A stretch of 10,272 nt of DNA from Thiotrichaceae bacterium (GCA_024762625.1 JANTHA010000061.1:1-10272), one strand, 5' to 3'. Numbered from the stretch's first letter, positions 1 through 8,154 are shown. The notes: a model not told the origin generated them from the sequence alone. Made by a program: numbers and translations.

Positions 1-2701
1 GATAAAGCACGCCGCGCCGCACCAGCCATTTTTCTATTTCAACGGCAATCAAAACGACACAGGCAAGCGCCGAGCAGACGCCCAGTTCCAGCAAGGTCAA
101 TGCCTGGGTTTTAAACAAGGTTTGCAGAAAAGGCGTATAAATCACCATCAATTGTAAAGCGACGGTTAGCATGATGGCTATCAACAAGGGCCGGTTTGTT
201 AATATTCCGAGAGTGAATAGTGAGTCCCGTTCCGAACGGATCGCCATCACGTGCGCCAACTGTGCAAACGTCAGAGTGGTAAACACCATGGTTTGCCAAT
301 GTGTTGAACTGCTTATATTCATCCATGCAAACGAAGAGAGCGACAAAACAGCGATTAACAAGCCCACCCAGATCATATGTTGCCACATGCCATGTGCAAA
401 AATACTTTCACTCGCGGGTCGCGGCGGTCGTTGCATCACGCCTCTTTCCGCTGGTTCTGCTGACAGAGCCAGTCCCGGCAGACCATCGGTCAGCAGATTA
501 ATCCACAGTATATGAATTGGCAACAGTGGGATAGGCATCCCCAGCAAGGGCGCCAGGAGCAGCGTCAGGATTTCGCCGGTGTTGCTGGTCATGGTGTATT
601 TGATGAATTTACGAATATTGTCAAAAATCCGCCGACCTTCGCGCACCGCAACCACGATGGTTTTGAAATTATCGTCCAGCAGAACAAGTTGCGCCGCCTC
701 ACGCGCCACCTCGGTTCCCACCTTGCCCATCGCAACGCCAACATCCGCTTTTTTCAATGCGGGCGCATCATTCACGCCATCGCCGGTCATCGCTACGAAT
801 TGATGATGCGACTGTAATGACTCGACAATCCGGATTTTCTGTTCCGGATTAACCCTGGCGTAAACGGCGGTCTCCAGCACGGCCTGTTTTAATTCAGCAT
901 CAGATAATTGCGCCAGTTGTTCACCGCCCATTACTTTATCCTGTTCTGCGGCTATTCCGAGACGTTTGGCGATCGCCAATGCAGTTGCGGGATGATCGCC
1001 CGTGATCATCACTGGCGTAATGCCAGCGCTGCGACACATCGCTACCGCTTCCTGTGCGCCTTCCCGCGGCGGATCAATCAAAGCAAGTAGCGCAATAAAA
1101 GACAAAGATTGTTCTATGTTGTTTGCTTCAATTTTAAGTTCATTTGGCGTTAAATTGTTCCATTCACGATAGGCAACCGCCAATACCCGGTAGCCTTGTT
1201 GCGCGAGTTGCTCGACAGCCTGCCGAATCGATTTTTTATGCAAAGGCTGGCGACCATTTTCGCCCAGGCTATCTTCACATAAGTCAAGAATGACTTCCGG
1301 CGCGCCTTTGGTGAAGGCAATGATTTCCGGCTTTTCTGCTTTGGCGCCTTGTAAACTTTGCAAAACACGATGCACGGTTGTCATCCGCTTGCGTTCGGAT
1401 GTAAAGGCAATCTCGCCGATTCGCGGCATGGTTCTGGATAGTTCAGGCTTTTGATAGTTTGACTGTTGGGCGGCCAGATACAAGGCAATTTCTGTCGGTT
1501 CTCCCAACAGCTTTCCATCTCCGTCAATCTCAATATCATTATTCAGAGCGAGCGCTGCGCCCAGTAAACGCCAAAAGTCTTCATTGTCGTCATTCGTTGC
1601 GTCATTTGCTTCAGGAAATGTGTTGTATGATTTTCCTGCGATCAGGATTTTTTCCAGAGACATACGGTTTTGCGTCAAGGTGCCGGTCTTGTCCGAGCAA
1701 ATCGTGGTGACCGAACCAAGCGCCTCAACAGCAGGCAAACGCCGAATCAACGCATTTGATTTCACCATGCGTTTTGCGCCAAACGCCAGAGAGACGGTGA
1801 TGACAGCTGGCAAGGCTTCCGGTATCGCGGCGACTGCGAGGCTGACCGCCGTCAAAAACATTAAAACCGGCGGTTCTCCCCTGAGATAACCCAGTGCAAA
1901 CACCAAGGCGCTCACTGCCAGAATAATCAGCGAAAGGCGTTTACTAAAGCGCGTTAGCCGATGCTGCAGCGGCGTTTTATTGTCCGTATCTTTTTGCAGC
2001 AAGGCGGCGATTTTGCCGAATTCGGTATCCATTCCTATCGCAACACAGACGCCACTGGCGCGCCCTTTCGTTACAATGCAACCCTTGAAGGCCATATTGA
2101 TCTGGTCGCCCAGCGCATGAACCTTGCCGGGCAACGCTTGTGTGGTTTTACTGATAGCAACCGACTCGCCCGTCAAGGGCGCTTCATCCACCTGAAAATC
2201 GGCTACCTCAATCAGCCTGAGATCCGCGGGAATGATATTACCTGCTTCAAGAATCACGATATCGCCCGGAACAAGCTGTTCGACCGGTATTGTGATTAAC
2301 TCGCCATCGCGACGCACCCTGGCGGAATTCGCCGCCATTTTCCGCAACGCTTCAAGCGCCTTTTCGGCGCGGTAATCCTGAATAAAGCCAATAATGGCGT
2401 TCAAAAATACAATAACCAGAATGACCAGCGTGTCCGTGAGATCGCCAAAAATACCGGAAATAATCGCCGCCGCGATTAACACCAGAATCATGAAATCCAT
2501 AAACTGGGCTAGCAATAATTGCCAGATGCTCCGTTGTCCCGCCGATTGAATGCTGTTTGGACCGTACTGCTGGTGTCTTTTGCGCGCCTGAGACGATGAC
2601 AAGCCCTGATCCGCGCTTACCTTGAAATGGGCGAGAATGGAGCCTACGTCCTGTAGATACCAGTCTTTATCGACCGATGTTTGTGCTGATTTATGATTCA
2701 T
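1..2701 (-). CDS. Type II (Ca2+-type) cation-transporting P-type ATPase, 3' end beyond window
   Basis: Inner-membrane ATP-driven cation pump, most likely Ca2+ efflux. Reading the reverse complement from the ATG at 2701 gives 900 uninterrupted codons; the frame leaves the window just after the last membrane segment, so only a short tail is missing. Visible parts: actuator-domain TGES (E179), M4 PEALP (E295), phosphorylation motif CSDKTGTLT (D337), nucleotide-domain KGAPE (K465), hinge TGDGVNDAP (D645), M5 NTGE (N707, E710) and M6 NLLTDG (N735, D739). These M4/M5/M6 residues match the second Ca2+ site of SERCA. In M8 the residue aligned with SERCA Glu908 appears to be Gln (Q814), as in plasma-membrane Ca2+ ATPases, which suggests one ion per cycle. 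No in-frame start lies between 2701 and a stop codon about 31 bases upstream; the ribosome binding site is weak. It is transcribed away from the dsrC-like gene. Ca2+ specificity is inferred from motifs; Mn2+ or another cation is possible. Confidence 0.93.
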   Translation of the reverse strand, partial: MNHKSAQTSVDKDWYLQDVGSILAHFKVSADQGLSSSQARKRHQQYGPNSIQSAGQRSIWQLLLAQFMDFMILVLIAAAIISGIFGDLTDTLVILVIVFLNAIIGFIQDYRAEKALEALRKMAANSARVRRDGELITIPVEQLVPGDIVILEAGNIIPADLRLIEVADFQVDEAPLTGESVAISKTTQALPGKVHALGDQINMAFKGCIVTKGRASGVCVAIGMDTEFGKIAALLQKDTDNKTPLQHRLTRFSKRLSLIILAVSALVFALGYLRGEPPVLMFLTAVSLAVAAIPEALPAVITVSLAFGAKRMVKSNALIRRLPAVEALGSVTTICSDKTGTLTQNRMSLEKILIAGKSYNTFPEANDATNDDNEDFWRLLGAALALNNDIEIDGDGKLLGEPTEIALYLAAQQSNYQKPELSRTMPRIGEIAFTSERKRMTTVHRVLQSLQGAKAEKPEIIAFTKGAPEVILDLCEDSLGENGRQPLHKKSIRQAVEQLAQQGYRVLAVAYREWNNLTPNELKIEANNIEQSLSFIALLALIDPPREGAQEAVAMCRSAGITPVMITGDHPATALAIAKRLGIAAEQDKVMGGEQLAQLSDAELKQAVLETAVYARVNPEQKIRIVESLQSHHQFVAMTGDGVNDAPALKKADVGVAMGKVGTEVAREAAQLVLLDDNFKTIVVAVREGRRIFDNIRKFIKYTMTSNTGEILTLLLAPLLGMPIPLLPIHILWINLLTDGLPGLALSAEPAERGVMQRPPRPASESIFAHGMWQHMIWVGLLIAVLSLSSFAWMNISSSTHWQTMVFTTLTFAQLAHVMAIRSERDSLFTLGILTNRPLLIAIMLTVALQLMVIYTPFLQTLFKTQALTLLELGVCSALACVVLIAVEIEKWLVRRGVLY

Positions 2702-2957
2702 TTTTTTATCGTTCGTGTGAACCCAGCCTTTTTAAATAAACAAACACTCTGTAATGACTCAGTATAGGGCACCTCAAGTAACTCAACAAAGACACGCGAC
2801 ATTATTTTTAAAAATTAATCATAAGCGTCATTTAACTGACATTCTTGTAATCATCTTTTCCATATCATTCTCTTAAACATTACTTCAGAAATTTTGGTGA
2901 GTGAGCCGGGCTAAGCCATGGTTCGCTTTATTTGCAATTAACACAAAGGAGATACAC

Positions 2958-3485
2958 ATGAGCATAGGAAATGAAAAACTGGACTTTTTGCTTGATACGC
3001 TTGCGCCGGTTATTTTACCACCCGCAGAATATTCACCCGCCGACATTGTGCGCGATACGCCGCGCGAAGATTTAGTGGAGCGGATTAAGCATAATGCGGA
3101 AGAAGTCAATATTGAACTAGGCGATGAACACTGGGAAGTCATTAACTTCCTGTTTGACTTTTATGAAAATTGTTGCGAATCAAAAGCGCCTCATTATCTG
3201 GGTCAAAAAGACTACTGGGAATATATCGATTGCGTGCGTAATCATGATTGTGAGGAAGACGAAGACACCATTACCGAAAAATGTCCCTATGGTCAACTTA
3301 GCGCCAAAGAAGCAATAAAGGCTTACCGCGTGTATCGCGTCCTGATAAAAGCCTTCAAAGATAAAGGCGGTAAAAAACATTTGTATAAGCTGTTCCCGTA
3401 TGGGCCCATTTTCACCATTCACCTGCTCGCTCAATTACCGAGACTAATGAATGATGTCGACCCACATTTTGGTACGGCCTATTAA
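2958..3485 (+). CDS. DsrC/TusE-like protein lacking both redox cysteines, with Cys-rich insert
   Basis: Cytosolic protein of 175 aa. The start at 2958 is chosen because AAAGGAG at 2945-2951 sits six bases upstream; a GTG at 2901 would add 19 residues but has no comparable site. The DsrC/TusE fold is recognised from HWEVINFLFDFYE (residues 58-70) and HLYKLFPYGP (141-150) followed by ALP-type residues LAQLPRL (157-163). DsrC carries persulfide through a penultimate Cys and a second Cys about ten residues earlier; by alignment these positions are Asp166 and His155 here, and the C-terminus reads on to HFGTAY. An acidic segment at about 72-112 is inserted between the two conserved blocks and holds all five cysteines (C72, C73, C92, C98, C109). 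Sulfur-transfer activity of the classical kind is therefore unlikely; a regulatory or metal- or thiol-sensing role is inference. It lies 177 bases before dnaK. Confidence 0.78.
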   Translation: MSIGNEKLDFLLDTLAPVILPPAEYSPADIVRDTPREDLVERIKHNAEEVNIELGDEHWEVINFLFDFYENCCESKAPHYLGQKDYWEYIDCVRNHDCEEDEDTITEKCPYGQLSAKEAIKAYRVYRVLIKAFKDKGGKKHLYKLFPYGPIFTIHLLAQLPRLMNDVDPHFGTAY

Positions 3486-3537
3486 TCAATAGTAAAAAAT
3501 AACACTAAAGCATAAAACTGACAGCTAGCTGACATTA

Positions 3538-3567
3538 ATGCGAATCATGAAACAATAAAATTCGCAT
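3538..3567 (+). repeat. 8-bp inverted repeat upstream of dnaK
   Basis: ATGCGAAT (3538-3545) is repeated as its exact reverse complement ATTCGCAT (3560-3567) around a 14-base spacer. No T-run follows, so it is a poor terminator for the dsrC-like gene; it may be an operator or chance. Just upstream, CTGACA occurs twice (3518-3523 and 3529-3534), and CTGACATT also occurs ahead of the dsrC-like gene at 2836-2843. Confidence 0.4.
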
Positions 3568-3578
3568 CAGAATATCAA

Positions 3579-3597
3579 GATCAGTTTTGATCAGTTT
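3579..3597 (+). repeat. Tandem GATCAGTTT pair upstream of dnaK
   Basis: GATCAGTTT occurs at 3579-3587 and 3589-3597, a ten-base period, close to one helical turn. Such spacing would put two protein contacts on one face of the DNA. The second copy contains the palindrome TGATCA. ATCAA at 3574-3578 and TTGAT at 3587-3591 form an overlapping inverted pair. A regulator site is possible but not shown. Confidence 0.4.
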
Positions 3598-3602
3598 ACA
3601 TA

Positions 3603-3635
3603 GAGGCGTTTGGATCATGCTGATACAAACGCCTC
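3603..3635 (+). promoter_or_regulatory. Long hairpin in the dnaK leader, next to the ribosome binding site
   Basis: GAGGCGTTTG (3603-3612) pairs perfectly with CAAACGCCTC (3626-3635); after one G/A mismatch the stem continues with ATCA (3614-3617) and TGAT (3621-3624) around a three-base loop. The result is a nearly continuous 14-bp stem. It ends 13 bases before the strong AAGGAGGT site (3649-3656) of dnaK and has no T-run, so it is not an intrinsic terminator. It does not match the CIRCE consensus. An operator palindrome or an mRNA-stability or translation-control element are the plausible readings. Confidence 0.55.
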
Positions 3636-3662
3636 AATCACAGAATTAAGGAGGTCATTAAC

Positions 3663-5576
3663 ATGGCTAAAATTATTGGCATAGATTTAGGTACGACAAA
3701 CTCCTGCGTCGCAGTAATGGAAGGCGATCAGGCTAAAGTTATTGAGAACGCGGAAGGCGATCGCACCACGCCATCAATTGTCGCGTATACGGAAAACGAG
3801 GTATTGGTGGGTCAGCCTGCTAAGCGTCAGGCAGTCACCAATCCTGAAAAAACCTTATTTGCAATCAAGCGTTTGATTGGCCGCAAATACGATGAAGATA
3901 CTGTCCAGAAGGACATCGAAATGGTGCCCTATAAAATCATCAAGGCGGACAATGGCGACGCCTGGGTAGAAGTCGAAGGCAAGAAAATATCGCCGTCGGA
4001 AGTATCTGCGCGCATATTACAAAAACTGAAAAAGGATGCGGAAGCCTATCTGGGCGAAGAAGTAAAAGAAGCGGTCATCACTGTGCCCGCCTACTTTAAT
4101 GATTCACAACGTCAGGCAACCAAGGACGCCGGCCGCATAGCCGGACTGGAAGTCAAACGCATCATTAATGAGCCAACTGCAGCAGCGCTGGCTTACGGTA
4201 TTGACAAATCCAGCAAGGCTGACCAGAAAGTGGTGGTTTACGACCTCGGCGGCGGCACCTTTGACGTGTCGATTATCGAAATCGCCGACGTTGATGGCGA
4301 AAAGCAGTTTGAAGTGTTGTCTACCAACGGCGACACATTCCTCGGCGGTGAAGATTTTGATTTGCGCCTGATGGATTATCTGGCGGATGAGTTCAAGAAG
4401 GATTCCGGCGTAGATGTGCATAACGATCCGCTGGCCTTGCAACGTCTCAAGGAAGCTGCAGAAAAAGCCAAGATCGAGTTGTCTTCAGCACAACAGACCG
4501 AAGTCAACCTGCCATATATTACAGCTGACGCCTCCGGGCCAAAGCATTTAAATATCAAGGTTACGCGCTCCAAGCTGGAGTCGTTGGTTGAAGATCTGAT
4601 TAAACGCACCACAAAGCCTTGCGAAATGGCGTTGAAGGACTCCGGTCTATCCAAATCCGATGTCACTGATGTGATTCTGGTTGGCGGTCAAACCCGCATG
4701 CCCAAGGTTCAGGAATCGGTTAAAGAGCTGTTTGGCAAAGAACCGCGCAAGGATGTCAACCCGGACGAAGCAGTCGCCATGGGCGCAGCAATCCAGGCGG
4801 CGGTGCTTGCAGGCGATGTCAACGATGTGTTGTTGTTAGATGTAACGCCTTTGTCTCTGGGTATCGAAACCATGGGCGGCGTAATGACAAAGCTGATCGA
4901 AAAGAACACCACGATTCCAGCCAAGGCGTCGGAAGTGTTCTCGACAGCGGAAGACAACCAGCAGGCCGTGACCGTGCATGTGTTACAGGGTGAGCGTGAG
5001 CTGGCGAAAGACAATAAATCGCTGGGTCAGTTTAACCTGACCGATATACCGCCTGCACCACGCGGCGTACCGCAGATTGAGGTTACCTTTGACATTGACG
5101 CTAACGGCATCCTCAAGGTATCGGCCAAGGATAAAGCCAGCGGCAAGGAACAGGCAATAGAGATCAAAGCCTCCAGCGGGCTGTCCGAAGCCGAGATCGA
5201 AAAAATGATCAAGGACGCCGAAGCGCATGCCGAGGATGATCGTAAACAGCGTGAACTGATTGATGCACGCAACCAGGCGGATCAACTGGTTCATCTGGCT
5301 GAGAAGTCGCTCGAAGAAGCGGGGGAAAACGCACCTGAAAGCGAGAAACAGAAGCTACAAACTGCGATTGACGAGGCCAAGGAAGCCATCAAGGGCGACG
5401 ACAAGGCCGCCATTGAAAGCAAATCGCAAGCCTTGCAGGAGGCGTCCAGCGCCTTTATGCAATCGCAGGCTTCAAGCGGATCCAGCGGCGCTTCCGGCGC
5501 TGATGCCTCAGCTGGCAACGCTTCTGACGACGACGATGTTGTCGATGCAGAGTTTGAGGAAGTGGATGATAAATAA
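3663..5576 (+). CDS. dnaK: Molecular chaperone DnaK (Hsp70)
   Basis: Cytosolic ATP-dependent Hsp70 that binds exposed hydrophobic segments of client proteins; it normally works with DnaJ and GrpE. The 637-aa product is full length (E. coli 638). Visible: phosphate-binding IDLGTTNS (7-14), catalytic Lys69, [10 protein letters not shown] (192-201) with the autophosphorylation-site Thr199, the DVLLLDVTP interdomain linker (about 388-396), the beta-sandwich substrate domain to about 505, the helical lid, a Ser/Gly/Ala-rich flexible tail and the terminal EEVDDK motif. The ATG at 3663 follows AAGGAGGT at 3649-3656. Neither grpE nor dnaJ is adjacent; the neighbours are a dsrC-like gene and yfdX, so this may be a second dnaK copy in the genome or an orphan main copy. 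No key residue is missing. I see no obvious sigma-32 promoter in the 177-base leader. Confidence 0.98.
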   Translation: MAKIIGIDLGTTNSCVAVMEGDQAKVIENAEGDRTTPSIVAYTENEVLVGQPAKRQAVTNPEKTLFAIKRLIGRKYDEDTVQKDIEMVPYKIIKADNGDAWVEVEGKKISPSEVSARILQKLKKDAEAYLGEEVKEAVITVPAYFNDSQRQATKDAGRIAGLEVKRIINEPTAAALAYGIDKSSKADQKVVVYDLGGGTFDVSIIEIADVDGEKQFEVLSTNGDTFLGGEDFDLRLMDYLADEFKKDSGVDVHNDPLALQRLKEAAEKAKIELSSAQQTEVNLPYITADASGPKHLNIKVTRSKLESLVEDLIKRTTKPCEMALKDSGLSKSDVTDVILVGGQTRMPKVQESVKELFGKEPRKDVNPDEAVAMGAAIQAAVLAGDVNDVLLLDVTPLSLGIETMGGVMTKLIEKNTTIPAKASEVFSTAEDNQQAVTVHVLQGERELAKDNKSLGQFNLTDIPPAPRGVPQIEVTFDIDANGILKVSAKDKASGKEQAIEIKASSGLSEAEIEKMIKDAEAHAEDDRKQRELIDARNQADQLVHLAEKSLEEAGENAPESEKQKLQTAIDEAKEAIKGDDKAAIESKSQALQEASSAFMQSQASSGSSGASGADASAGNASDDDDVVDAEFEEVDDK

Positions 5577-5590
5577 TCCATGATGATAGC

Positions 5591-5638
5591 GGAGGGTCTG
5601 GTCGCCTCAACCTATATCGGCCAGGCCTTCCTTCTTTT
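5591..5638 (+). terminator. First of two tandem terminators after dnaK
   Basis: Starting 15 bases after the dnaK stop, 5591-5603 pairs with 5619-5631 in a 13-bp stem that includes three G-U pairs, with a 15-base loop and TTCTTTT (5632-5638) following. The G-U pairs favour folding in the plus-strand RNA. Confidence 0.75.
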
Positions 5639-5675
5639 AACAGGGGTTTTAATTCCGAGGCCTCTGTTCTTTTTA
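5639..5675 (+). terminator. Second of two tandem terminators after dnaK
   Basis: AACAGGGG (5639-5646) pairs with CCTCTGTT (5661-5668), eight base pairs with one G-U, followed directly by CTTTTTATT. It abuts the first terminator, so readthrough from dnaK into yfdX should be low and yfdX needs its own promoter. Confidence 0.7.
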
Positions 5676-5684
5676 TTATAGACC

Positions 5685-5730
5685 ATCACGCACGATTTAT
5701 TTGTTAAATCGATGGTTTTGTGTGCGTGAT
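5685..5730 (+). promoter_or_regulatory. Nested hairpin in the yfdX leader
   Basis: ATCACGCAC (5685-5693) pairs with GTGCGTGAT (5722-5730), and inside it GATTTA (5694-5699) pairs with TAAATC (5705-5710), leaving an asymmetric bulge at 5711-5721. The structure ends 13 bases before the AGGGAGA ribosome binding site (5744-5750). The bases after it on the plus strand are A-rich, so it does not terminate forward transcription. It may control translation or message stability, or the outer arms may be an operator. Confidence 0.45.
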
Positions 5731-5757
5731 AAAAAAACAAACAAGGGAGAAACAGAC

Positions 5758-6741
5758 ATGAAAAACACAGCAAAAACACTATTGGGCGCTTTATTGATTA
5801 GTACGATTGCCGTTAGTCCAGCGGTGCTAGCCGAAGCGCAAACAGGCGCTAAAGCAACAGATACAACGATGGCTAAACAGAGCAACAAGCAGAACGCCCA
5901 GGATAAGGCAAATAACAAGGCGGTTCAGGATAAACAAAAATCGCAAAAAGATTTACTCGAAGAAGTTAACAAAGGCGTGAGCGAGGGTTTCAAAAAAGTA
6001 CTTGAAGCCACCCAACTGATCAATGAGGGAAAAGACAAGGAGGCTATTAAGGCGCTCCAGGAAGCCACAGGAAAGTTTGATGTAGCGCTCGCCGCCGACC
6101 CTGACATGGGCTTGATTCCAATCGCAGCGGATGTTCAGGTGACCCAGTTATTGAGCACAAGCGACGCTGTCAAGGCGCAGGTTGATCTGGCGATAGACCT
6201 GTTAAAAGATTCAAAAGTACAGGCTGCCAGAGCTATCCTGTTGCCATTGCGTGATGACATGGAAACCCGCACAGCGTATTTGCCCATGCAGACCTATCCA
6301 GACGCCATCAAACTGGCGACCAAATTGCTACTTCAGGAAAACCGCGAAGGCGCTCTGGAAACGCTTGCAACCGGCTTATCCACCGTTGTTGAAAAAGCGT
6401 CCATTATTCCGCTATCGCTGGTGCGCGCTGAAGCAATGATTATTGCGGCGGCTGATCTTGATAAGGAGAAAGAAAAAGACAAAGCCTTAAAACTGCTGGA
6501 CGCAGCCGCTGAACAATTAAAATTTGCTACCGTGATGGGCTATACCGATGAAGACAGCGTAGAGTACGATGCGCTAAAAGATCAAATCAAGGCGCTCAAA
6601 AAGGAAATCAAAGGCGGCAATGTGGTTGAAAGACTCTATGGTAAGCTAAAAGATTCCTTCAAAAAGTTGATTGATAAAAAATCAGAACAGAAGGAAAAAC
6701 CAGCTGATTCCAACAAAGCCAAAGCTAACGATAAAAAATAA
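5758..6741 (+). CDS. YfdX-family exported stress protein
   Basis: 327 aa. The start at 5758 is chosen because AGGGAGA lies at 5744-5750 and the product then opens with a classical signal peptide: MKNTAKT, a hydrophobic core (8-20), and a VLA-EA cleavage site after residue 25; a TTG at 5701 would bury it. After a Lys/Gln-rich linker (about 26-65) comes the YfdX domain (about 70-285), recognised from the helical repeats around ATQLINEGKDKEAIKAL, ADPDMGLIPIAADVQ and LLPLRDDMETRTAYLPM. A Lys-rich tail (about 295-327) ends the protein. YfdX proteins are periplasmic or envelope associated, under EvgA control in E. coli, and are linked with acid and heat tolerance; the molecular activity is unsettled. 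The next gene is an hdeD homologue, the usual partner family. The lysine-rich tails are low complexity and extend it beyond the short enterobacterial YfdX. Confidence 0.85.
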   Translation: MKNTAKTLLGALLISTIAVSPAVLAEAQTGAKATDTTMAKQSNKQNAQDKANNKAVQDKQKSQKDLLEEVNKGVSEGFKKVLEATQLINEGKDKEAIKALQEATGKFDVALAADPDMGLIPIAADVQVTQLLSTSDAVKAQVDLAIDLLKDSKVQAARAILLPLRDDMETRTAYLPMQTYPDAIKLATKLLLQENREGALETLATGLSTVVEKASIIPLSLVRAEAMIIAAADLDKEKEKDKALKLLDAAAEQLKFATVMGYTDEDSVEYDALKDQIKALKKEIKGGNVVERLYGKLKDSFKKLIDKKSEQKEKPADSNKAKANDKK

Positions 6742-6746
6742 ACCTC

Positions 6747-6785
6747 AAAAAGTCGCTTATCAGTCTGCCTGTTAAGCGACTTTTT
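6747..6785 (+). terminator. Terminator between yfdX and hdeD
   Basis: AAAAAGTCGCTTA (6747-6759) and TAAGCGACTTTTT (6773-6785) form a perfect 13-bp stem with a 13-base loop, beginning five bases after the yfdX stop. The A-run and T-run make it potentially bidirectional. It should separate, or attenuate between, yfdX and hdeD. Confidence 0.88.
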
Positions 6786-6824
6786 AACCGTTTACTTTTT
6801 AATCGTTTAAAGGAGCGTAATAAA

Positions 6825-7424
6825 ATGAATAAGGAAAACGTACAAGATATTCAGCAGACAGATCCGCTGGATACGATTTTAAATGAACTACCCGTTAACT
6901 GGAAATGGTTGTTGGCGCTGGGTATCTTCATGTTGATTGCCGGTACACTTGGCATCGTCATGTCCGTGGTATTAACGCTGGCGAGCGTATTGTTTTTTGG
7001 CATCCTGGTCGGTACAGCAGGGGTACTGCAATTGATCCAGGGCGTACAGTCAAAGGAAAAGAAATGGATTGGTAAAGCCCAGCATTTTCTGATTGCACTG
7101 TTATATATTGTCACGGCCGGATTGATTTTCTGGGATCCGGTCGCGGCGTCTCAGGGCATGACGCTGGTGCTCGCGGCGCTATTCACCGCTATTGGTATTA
7201 CCCGCATTTACCACGCCATCAGGTGTCAGCGTCAACAATGGAAATGGGTGTTGCCTGTTCTGCTTGGATTGGTTGACCTGGTGCTTGCAGCGATTATCAT
7301 TCTTGGCTGGCCCGCTACCGGACTCTGGATTATTGGCCTGTTCATCGCCATTGAACTTATCATGAACGGCTGGTTTATCACGCTATTGGCGCTACGTGTA
7401 AAAAAGGCGAAAACAGCTGGATAA
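6825..7424 (+). CDS. HdeD-family acid-resistance membrane protein
   Basis: 199-aa inner-membrane protein of the HdeD (DUF308) family. AAGGAG at 6810-6815 precedes the ATG at 6825 by nine bases. A short polar N-terminus (1-25) leads to six predicted membrane helices at about 28-49, 51-73, 85-102, 108-129, 138-160 and 163-190, arranged as three similar pairs, which is typical of the family. Recognisable pieces are WKWLLALGIFMLIAGTLGI, the loop QSKEKKW, and FTAIGITRIYHAI near helix four. In E. coli HdeD contributes to acid resistance at high cell density, and a homologue is part of the transmissible heat-resistance locus; mechanism unknown. The upstream yfdX homologue supports the assignment, although a strong terminator lies between them. 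It is followed by its own terminator. Confidence 0.85.
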   Translation: MNKENVQDIQQTDPLDTILNELPVNWKWLLALGIFMLIAGTLGIVMSVVLTLASVLFFGILVGTAGVLQLIQGVQSKEKKWIGKAQHFLIALLYIVTAGLIFWDPVAASQGMTLVLAALFTAIGITRIYHAIRCQRQQWKWVLPVLLGLVDLVLAAIIILGWPATGLWIIGLFIAIELIMNGWFITLLALRVKKAKTAG

Positions 7425-7455
7425 ATACGATTATACTGGGCCCTAAACCCTTTTA

Positions 7456-7488
7456 CCCCTGTTTGATTCGTGAAACAGGGGCTTTTTT
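7456..7488 (+). terminator. Terminator after hdeD
   Basis: CCCCTGTTT (7456-7464) pairs exactly with AAACAGGGG (7473-7481) around an eight-base loop, followed by CTTTTTT (7482-7488). It begins 31 bases after the hdeD stop. Confidence 0.92.
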
Positions 7489-7527
7489 ATTATGGAACAA
7501 ATGCAACACCGATAATAGAGATAGCGC

Positions 7528-8115
7528 ATGGATAAACTCTCACGCGAAAATATACTTTACATGATGCTCAGCGCGGTACTGGTTGTCGGCGGCTACTGGT
7601 TTCTGCGCTATGCCTATCACGTTGCCGATCAAGCGCCTTTTTCTCAGGAAATCGTGTTGATAATACTCGGCACGATAATCACTGTGTTGATCACCGCGAT
7701 ACTGCTCAACAAGCAAACTGAGGTAGAATTAAAAAAAGAAGAAAATATCAAGTTTATTGAGCTAAAAACCGATATTTATATTCAACTCATCGACCATCTG
7801 GAACAGGTCATTATCAACCGCGATATTGATAATAAAGACAAAATCAGGCTACGGATGCTGGCGCATAAACTCGCCATTGTCGCCTCCCCGGAGGTGCTTA
7901 CCCAGTTTGAAGAATTTGTCGATAGATTTACAAAAATAACATTTGACCATGAAGTCAATGAACGCGATGCCAACATCATCATGGATCAACTGGCCGCCTT
8001 ATCCATTTACATCCGGGAAGATTTAATCGGCGATATCGACCTGCGGGAAGGCGTTGATCAGAAAAAGCTCGCGCGTCAAATTAGAGAAAATTCGGATAGT
8101 TTGCAGGATCTATAA
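7528..8115 (+). CDS. Unrecognised two-helix membrane protein with cytosolic helical domain
   Basis: 195 aa; I do not recognise the family. Two strongly hydrophobic segments at about 9-28 (ILYMMLSAVLVVGGYWFL) and 41-60 (EIVLIILGTIITVLITAILL) form a hairpin with a short polar loop (29-40). From the sequence KQTEVELKKEENIKF onward (62-76) the rest is charged and predicted helical, probably cytosolic, with possible coiled coil at 63-95, a compact part around RLRMLAHKLAIVASPEVLTQFEEFVDRF, and an acidic end. There is no catalytic motif and no cysteine. The ATG at 7528 has only a weak purine stretch upstream (around 7515-7520). It lies between the hdeD terminator and a probable promoter of the regulator gene. 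The hairpin-plus-helical-domain design would fit a membrane-anchored partner or sensor, but that is inference. Confidence 0.82.
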   Translation: MDKLSRENILYMMLSAVLVVGGYWFLRYAYHVADQAPFSQEIVLIILGTIITVLITAILLNKQTEVELKKEENIKFIELKTDIYIQLIDHLEQVIINRDIDNKDKIRLRMLAHKLAIVASPEVLTQFEEFVDRFTKITFDHEVNERDANIIMDQLAALSIYIREDLIGDIDLREGVDQKKLARQIRENSDSLQDL

Positions 8116-8154
8116 TAGCCAGGCGGTAAAACAGCTTTTGTTATTTATTGCCAT

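Noticed and set aside
171..515. Plus-strand open frames opposite the ATPase (also around 512-817, 1459-1889 and 1961-2299)
   Set aside because: They lie antisense to a continuous P-type ATPase frame with all catalytic motifs and show no protein-like features of their own.
2804..2815. 12-bp palindrome ATTTTTAAAAAT between the divergent genes
   Set aside because: A/T only, in an AT-rich promoter region; likely by chance and without a recognisable regulator consensus.
2901..2957. GTG start adding 19 residues to the dsrC-like protein
   Set aside because: The ATG at 2958 has an AAAGGAG site at ideal spacing, and the extra residues do not resemble the family.
3574..3591. Possible FNR box upstream of dnaK
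   Set aside because: The arms are ATCAA then TTGAT with an eight-base spacer, the reverse order of the TTGAT-N4-ATCAA consensus.
3486..3662. CIRCE operator or sigma-32 promoter before dnaK
   Set aside because: No TTAGCACTC/GAGTGCTAA pair and no convincing CTTGAA/CCCCAT pair could be found.
4104..4442. Minus-strand open frames within dnaK (also 4376-5581)
   Set aside because: Antisense shadows of a highly conserved dnaK; common in this gene because of its codon use.
5701..5757. TTG start adding 19 residues to the YfdX protein
   Set aside because: It would bury the signal peptide, and the ATG at 5758 has a clear ribosome binding site.
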